Of a stretch of DNA of 64,000 nucleotides, positions 59,706 through 64,000 are shown in pieces; within the stretch, counting starts at the first letter, position 1, and each line of letters begins with the position of its first letter. Below the pieces are notes generated by a model. The model ran no database searches, was not told where the DNA came from, and saw only the letters and a list, made by a program, of their open reading frames with translations. The DNA is from Sphingomonas sp. BT-65 (GTDB lineage: Bacteria; Pseudomonadota; Alphaproteobacteria; Sphingomonadales; Sphingomonadaceae), in the NCBI RefSeq assembly GCF_026107375.2, contig NZ_JAPCIA010000001.1, positions 682,001-746,000 of the forward strand. Reading direction: 5' to 3'. Made by a program: the position numbers and the translations under genes.

Positions 59706-60835
59706 CCCGCTCCGGTTCCAGCTCCGGTTTCGTCCCTGCGCCGCTCGCGCAATTGCCATGGCTGGTGATTCTGCTGATCTGTGCGATCGGTGGGTTCGGG
59801 GTGCTCGTGCTGTTCTCGGCAGCGGGCGGCGACCCCAAATGGGCGATGCCTCAGGGGATCCGCTTCGCCGGCTTCCTCGTCATGGCGCTGGCGATCTCCT
59901 ATGTGCCGATGCGCTGGTGGTCGTCCGCAGCCTTTCCGCTCTATGGCCTGTTCCTCGTCATGCTGATCGGCGTCGAGCTGCTCGGCGCGGTCGCCGGTGG
60001 CAGCCAGCGCTGGCTCGACCTCGGCATCATCCGCATCCAGCCGTCGGAGATGATGAAGGTCGCCATCGTCCTTGCCTGCGCCAAATTCTACGAGATGCTG
60101 CCCGCAAGCGAGATCCGCAAGTTCGGCGCGATCTGGCCGGCCGCGGTGATGATCGGCCTGCCCGCGGCGCTGGTGATGCTGCAGCCCGATCTCGGCACCG
60201 CGCTGATGATCACTGCGGGCGGGCTTGCCGTCATGTTTCTCGCCGGGGTACCGCTGCGCCTGTTCATCGGCGGCACGCTCGCGCTCGCGGTGTCGGTGCC
60301 GATCATCGTCAACTATGTGCTGCACGACTATCAGCGCAACCGCGTGCTCACCTTCCTCAACCCCGAGAACGACCCGCTCGGCACCGGCTATCACATCAGC
60401 CAGTCCAAGATCGCGATCGGCTCCGGCGGGTGGTTCGGCAAGGGGTTCCTCAACGGTACGCAGAGCCATCTCGATTATCTGCCCGAGGGCCACACCGATT
60501 TCGCGCTGGCGACGATGATGGAGGAATGGGGGCTGATGGGCGGCCTGTTCGTGATCATCGCCTATGGCCTGCTGATTCGCTGGGGGATCGCCGTCGGCGT
60601 GCGCAGCCAGACGCGCTTCGCCAAGCTGACCGCCGCAGGCATCTCGACCACCATTTTCTTCTACGTCTTCATCAACATGGCGATGGTGGTCGGCTTGGCG
60701 CCGGTCGTCGGCATCCCCTTGCCGCTGATCAGTTTCGGTGGATCGGCGCAGATGACGACGCTGATCTGCGTCGGGATCCTGATGTCGCTCGATCGCGAGA
60801 ACCGGCTCAACCGGCGCACGTCGAGCTGGCAGTGA
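59702..60835 (+). CDS. rodA: Peptidoglycan glycosyltransferase RodA (SEDS family)
   Basis: The start is the ATG of ATGA that overlaps the mrdA stop, giving 377 residues. Ten hydrophobic segments are visible. GSQRWLDLGIIRIQPSEMMK, GTGYHISQSKIAIGSGGWFGKG and LPEGHTDFALATMMEEWG are SEDS hallmarks, the last with the catalytic Asp region. ISFGGSAQMTTLICVGILMS closes the protein. It works with PBP2 to polymerise lipid II. Confidence 0.96.
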   Translation: MTRSGSSSGFVPAPLAQLPWLVILLICAIGGFGVLVLFSAAGGDPKWAMPQGIRFAGFLVMALAISYVPMRWWSSAAFPLYGLFLVMLIGVELLGAVAGGSQRWLDLGIIRIQPSEMMKVAIVLACAKFYEMLPASEIRKFGAIWPAAVMIGLPAALVMLQPDLGTALMITAGGLAVMFLAGVPLRLFIGGTLALAVSVPIIVNYVLHDYQRNRVLTFLNPENDPLGTGYHISQSKIAIGSGGWFGKGFLNGTQSHLDYLPEGHTDFALATMMEEWGLMGGLFVIIAYGLLIRWGIAVGVRSQTRFAKLTAAGISTTIFFYVFINMAMVVGLAPVVGIPLPLISFGGSAQMTTLICVGILMSLDRENRLNRRTSSWQ

Positions 60836-60854
60836 ATTTTTGCGGCAAAGAGTG

Positions 60855-60881
60855 TTGCAATCGCAAAACCCCGATGCTAGG
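60855..60881 (+). promoter_or_regulatory. Candidate promoter of tRNA-Lys
   Basis: TTGCAA (60855-60860), 15 bases, then GCTAGG (60876-60881), about 55 bases before the tRNA. The spacing is short for sigma-70, so the assignment is tentative. Confidence 0.35.
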
Positions 60882-60937
60882 CGCGCCGCTCCCGACCGAG
60901 GCAGCGCTCTCCAACAGCGCTCCTGATCGCCCGGAAT

Positions 60938-61013
<76 letters not shown>

Positions 61014-61067
61014 CCATTTTCAATGACTTAGCCGGAAAATTGACCTCTCTCAGAGGCTCTATTTTCG

Positions 61068-61089
61068 CCACGTAATCACCACGTAATCA
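61068..61089. repeat. Tandem 11-base direct repeat after tRNA-Lys
   Basis: CCACGTAATCA occurs twice in direct succession (61068-61078 and 61079-61089), 55 bases after the tRNA. It lies where an integrated element would join a tRNA gene, but no integrase is visible in the window. Confidence 0.6.
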
Positions 61090-61157
61090 AACACGCGCGA
61101 TGGCTATTTGCGGGTGAATCGTTGCGCGATTGCGACTAATTGCGACCGAGGCGGCGC

Positions 61158-61613
61158 CTAAGCCGGATCGGTCGAGACGGCTCGCAACGCCTTCAACGCG
61201 TCGACAAATGGCTGGACGAGCTGCCGGACGGATTGCCGAATCCCGTCGATCAATGCGCGCATCGCATCCGTTTGCGCGTCCTCACCATGCACCATGATGA
61301 ATTTGGAATAGGCCCTTGCCAGCATGAAGAAGCCGTCAAGGGGCGTGAGTTCACGTTCGTTGCCCGGAGCATCGTGCTTGAGCCAGTCGCGAACGTGATT
61401 CAGGTGCTGCGCGATGACCTGCTTTTCCGGGATTTGCAGCGCTTCGGCGCCAGCGACCTTGAGCCACCCGAACAATGTCCCGCCCTCGGGTTCCGGCAGC
61501 GAGCTCTCGGCCGCGCCGGCCAGGGTCACCGACGATGCGTAGAATCCCTCCTGCCAAAGCCTGATTGCCTGATCGATCTGCTCCGCGGCGGCTGCCTTCT
61601 TCGTCATTGGCAT
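61158..61613 (-). CDS. Uncharacterised HEPN-like protein
   Basis: The ATG at 61613 has GGAAG eight bases upstream, giving 151 residues; ATG 61628 is an alternative. The helical protein contains AIRLWQEGFYASSVTLAGAAE and then HLNHVRDWLKHD. R-DWLK-H (Arg75, His80) fits the RX4-6H motif of HEPN ribonucleases and minimal nucleotidyltransferase partners. The family call is recognition-based and could be wrong; many helical proteins have such spacing. It is the last of three genes that run toward tRNA-Lys on the minus strand. Confidence 0.65.
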   Translation of the reverse strand: MPMTKKAAAAEQIDQAIRLWQEGFYASSVTLAGAAESSLPEPEGGTLFGWLKVAGAEALQIPEKQVIAQHLNHVRDWLKHDAPGNERELTPLDGFFMLARAYSKFIMVHGEDAQTDAMRALIDGIRQSVRQLVQPFVDALKALRAVSTDPA

Positions 61614-61722
61614 GGTGTAAACTTCCATGGAACGCGCTTGGATCGAACCGTGACGCAGGCAGGCAGTGCCCGCAACCGGACGAGCATGCGGCAATGTCTT
61701 TCGGTTCTCTCCAAGACGTTTT

Positions 61723-62577
61723 TCAAGGCACTCGCTGATCGAAGCGCCGAAGCAGCAGCCGGGCGGTCACCAGATTGATCTGGAGACGGAAGGTCGCATC
61801 CTCCTCCTCGGAGAGACCGGGATGTCCTCCATGGGGATGCATCCGGCTCATCAAGCCCTGAATATATTGCGGCTTCTGATTGTTGACGTTCCATTCGTTG
61901 TAGTCGGACAGCAAGAACGGCGGATTGAGCTGGCCGAGAAAATCGCGTTTCAACTTGCTGTCCTGTGGCCCGCTGTAGCCAAGCCTCTCCGCAATTTCGT
62001 TGAGGTAGGACTCATAGAAGTTCCGCAATGCGCCATTGGCGGACGCCCATTCTCCCCGGCCGAAGGCGGACAGGGCTTGCTTCAGATGCCCTTTGGTCAC
62101 GGTCAGGCAGTACCGATCGATCAGCAGCATGACTTCGCTTTCCGCTTCCCGAAAATCGAGTTCGGGAATGTCCGCGGGCAACATGCGGACCAGGTTCAAC
62201 GAGGTGCTGGTTCTCCCGCTCTGCCAGGAGAAATCGGACTCGCCATCGGTTTGGTCTTCGACCAGCTCAAATCCATCGAAGCGCAATCCGGCGACCAATC
62301 TGGTCCATTCGGGCTTGGCTTTCGTCTTGGGAGGCGCCTGGATGGCGGTCTCGATCAAGGCTCTCCCCAGCGGGACAGGCCCATGTTCTGTGAACGCCTC
62401 GATGTCTTCCTCGATGGCGATCTTCGCCAGGCTCGCCACGCGTCCAGCCTTACTCGAGGCGTCGCATCGCCCATCGATCCCCCATTGAACTTCAAGAACG
62501 TCCATGTCGCTGTGCGACTTGAAGTCGGCCACGACTTCGGCGGCCGCCACGAGGGTCAGGCGATTGAATTTGGTCAT
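61723..62577 (-). CDS. Uncharacterised protein with C-terminal HEPN-like motif
   Basis: The chosen ATG gives 284 residues (MTKFNRLTLVAAAEVVADFK...); an upstream ATG at 62649 gives 308. No clear Shine-Dalgarno sequence decides. The N-terminal part is mixed alpha/beta (MDVLEVQWGIDGRCDASSKA). The C-terminal half is helical: RGEWASANGALRNFYESYLN, then a segment SRMHPHGGHPG in which R-MHPHGG-H (Arg245, His252) is an RX6H motif, and FRLQINLVTARLLLRRFDQR. This layout recalls the C-terminal HEPN domain of AbiJ-type abortive-infection proteins, an inference only. Confidence 0.65.
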   Translation of the reverse strand: MTKFNRLTLVAAAEVVADFKSHSDMDVLEVQWGIDGRCDASSKAGRVASLAKIAIEEDIEAFTEHGPVPLGRALIETAIQAPPKTKAKPEWTRLVAGLRFDGFELVEDQTDGESDFSWQSGRTSTSLNLVRMLPADIPELDFREAESEVMLLIDRYCLTVTKGHLKQALSAFGRGEWASANGALRNFYESYLNEIAERLGYSGPQDSKLKRDFLGQLNPPFLLSDYNEWNVNNQKPQYIQGLMSRMHPHGGHPGLSEEEDATFRLQINLVTARLLLRRFDQRVP

Positions 62578-62666
62578 GACACCCGTCTGCCCGAACGGGA
62601 CGCGGAGAGGGAGGAAAAATCCACGGGCCGATCGGCGGCGATCCGTCATGGGCTGACGTTGCCGTG

Positions 62667-63536
62667 CTAAGCCCGGTCGGTCTCCGGCGCCGGCGCCGCA
62701 TTGTCATGGATGGCGACCGCGAGGCGCTGCAGGCTCGGCGAGCCGCCGAGCGCCTGGCCGATGGACAGCAACTCGAAATAGAGCCCTTCCGTCTTGTCGC
62801 AGGCGATCCGCTGCTCGAGCTCGGCCACCAGTTCGAACAGCGCGCGCTTCTCGGCATTGGCATTGCCCGCCGCGCGGTCGAGATGGACGCCGCCGGCATA
62901 GTTGGCGAAATAGTCTATGATCTGCTTGCGCGAGATCGTCTGGCCGCGCCGGACCGCCGCGGGCGTATCGAGATAGGCGCTCAAGCGCCATTCGCGTTCG
63001 ACGAGGGGTTTGAGGGCATTGTCCTCGCTCTCGCCGCGCGTGTCGCGCAGGATCGCGCCGGTGCTCACGGCGAATCCTTCCTCGGCATCGGCCGGCACGC
63101 CGGTCTTGGGATGGTCCACGCGCCAGACGCCCACCATGCTCATCTGCGCATGATCGACCGTCGCGCCGCCCGCGACCAGCGAAGCCGCGTGCCGCAATTC
63201 CATATGCTCATGGGCAGCGATTGCGGCCAGGTCCGGTGCGACGACCGTAGGGACGCCCTCCAAGCCGTGATGGCGCCAGGCGCGCTGGATCATGTTCTCG
63301 TTCAGCAACCGCCGCAGGGTCGCGCTGCCTCGGCGAAGCTCGCCGTCCGATGGCGGCTTGGGTGCGTGCAGCCAAGTGTCGCGGAGCCAATCGAGATCCT
63401 CGGCGATAGGTAAATAGGGCGACGCGGGAACCCGCTCGGCGCCGGAGCGCAGGACGTTGCGGAAGCGCATGGGCTTGGGTTCCGGCGCAGCCGCTTCATG
63501 GGGCGGCGCAATGCCTGCGGCTTCTTCCTCATCCAT
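62667..63536 (-). CDS. Uncharacterised protein, cassette partner
   Basis: The 289-residue protein is preceded by GGAAGGAAGCG. I do not recognise a named family. It has a proline-rich, acidic N-terminus (MDEEEAAGIAPPHEAAAPEP), a middle part with WLHAPKPPSDGELRRGSATL and WRLSAYLDTPAAVRRGQTIS, and a core ISRKQIIDYFANYAGGVHLD followed by LYFELLSIGQALGGSPSLQR. I recall that last pair as a conserved block in unnamed proteins. It lies 89 bases upstream of the second cassette gene and is probably in one transcript with it. Confidence 0.65.
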   Translation of the reverse strand: MDEEEAAGIAPPHEAAAPEPKPMRFRNVLRSGAERVPASPYLPIAEDLDWLRDTWLHAPKPPSDGELRRGSATLRRLLNENMIQRAWRHHGLEGVPTVVAPDLAAIAAHEHMELRHAASLVAGGATVDHAQMSMVGVWRVDHPKTGVPADAEEGFAVSTGAILRDTRGESEDNALKPLVEREWRLSAYLDTPAAVRRGQTISRKQIIDYFANYAGGVHLDRAAGNANAEKRALFELVAELEQRIACDKTEGLYFELLSIGQALGGSPSLQRLAVAIHDNAAPAPETDRA

Positions 63537-64000
63537 ATCGCTTCCTTCCGATCCCGGTTCGGCGGGTTTAGCTCAGAAGCATTGTGAAAGGACAATTTGG
63601 CGCTTCCCTTCGGGACCGACGCTCTATCTCCGCTCCGCTCCGACCGAACCCCTGGCGGGTTTCGGCCTGCCGGTGACGATCACCGTAGCGCGGCGGCGAT
63701 GGTCTCGCCGCTGAATGCACGCGGGGTCCAGAGGAGCGCACACTGACGGCCTTCTTGCGAAGGCCGCAGGGGTCGCGCGTTTTCGTGGCCGCGTGGCACT
63801 CTTGCTCTGGCCGGAGGGCGCGGCGGCGGCTGGCCCCCAGGTCCGCGCGCACGCCGCCGCGCCGGCCGTCCGCCGCAAGGGTGCATCTGTTTGCGGGCGC
63901 CGCCAGGGCGGCGCGGTGCTTGGGGCTCCGCCCCCGGCGCACTTCGGAGCGTCTTCCGCCCAGCTTCCTCCGCGCGTGCCGCGCTCCGTGCAGCCGGTTC
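63537..64000. other. Gene-poor GC-rich end of the window
   Basis: No frame here has codon use, a ribosome site or a motif that supports a gene. A perfect 8-base-pair hairpin CGGCCTTC-TTGC-GAAGGCCG lies at 63747-63766. The first 70 bases upstream of the cassette gene are likely its promoter region. The rest resembles non-coding stretches that I associate with integrative elements, but I cannot show it. Confidence 0.4.

Noticed and set aside
63568..63942. A 124-codon minus-strand frame at the window end
   Set aside because: Very Arg/Ser/Ala-rich, no ribosome site, no motif; two other frames are equally open.

Overview
The window reads as chromosomal DNA of a high-GC alphaproteobacterium, most likely a sphingomonad (Sphingomonas or a close relative). 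The basis is recognition, not a search. The supporting features are a complete zwf-pgl-edd-glk-eda Entner-Doudoroff cluster, a single LolC/E-type permease with LolD, a two-subunit KorAB oxidoreductase, the carboxynorspermidine polyamine route, an rpoH-type promoter plus ROSE thermometer in front of an hsp20 gene, and several intergenic palindrome families that I associate with sphingomonads.

Layout. 1-7.4 kb: 3' end of a large coiled-coil protein, then on the minus strand a beta-lactamase-fold hydrolase and the operon korA - small membrane protein - korB - cfa. 8-12.6 kb: ABC-F ATPase, nspC and carboxynorspermidine dehydrogenase. 12.6-16.2 kb: plus-strand hydrolase, PA0069-type radical SAM protein, membrane-anchored LuxR-type protein, small secreted protein, DUF4199 protein. 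16.2-21.5 kb: acyl-CoA ligase and dnaE. 21.6-27.4 kb: RTX-repeat protein, glutathione peroxidase, DUF937 protein, a periplasmic protein, signal peptidase I, lolD and lolC/E. 27.5-34.7 kb: a candidate small RNA, a long palindromic repeat, a TonB-dependent receptor, thermoregulated hsp20, a winged-helix membrane regulator, pyrG and secG. 34.9-42.5 kb: MarR - SH3-like - argC and the Entner-Doudoroff cluster. 42.5-45.4 kb: HxlR regulator, NAD(P)-binding protein, GH5 glycosidase. 45.4-50.4 kb: fatty acid synthesis genes fabD, fabG, acpP, fabF with mltG. A GxxExxY gene flanked by terminal inverted repeats sits between fabD and fabG. 50.5-55.1 kb: RcnB-like protein, rpsF-rpsR-rplI, a frameshifted CAP protein gene, mutL. 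55.2-60.8 kb: the rod-shape operon mreB-mreC-mreD-mrdA-rodA. 60.9-64 kb: tRNA-Lys(CTT), then three uncharacterised minus-strand genes and a gene-poor end.

Most of the window is housekeeping sequence with tight, overlapping operons. The accessory signals are: (1) the cassette after tRNA-Lys, where two genes carry RX4-6H motifs like those of HEPN ribonucleases, which makes it a candidate defence or RNA-targeting module; (2) the GxxExxY element with 27-bp inverted repeats (26/27 identical) in the fab cluster; (3) a three-helix membrane protein translationally coupled between KorA and KorB; (4) a possible stable RNA upstream of lolC/E; (5) four families of intergenic palindromes, some inside operons.
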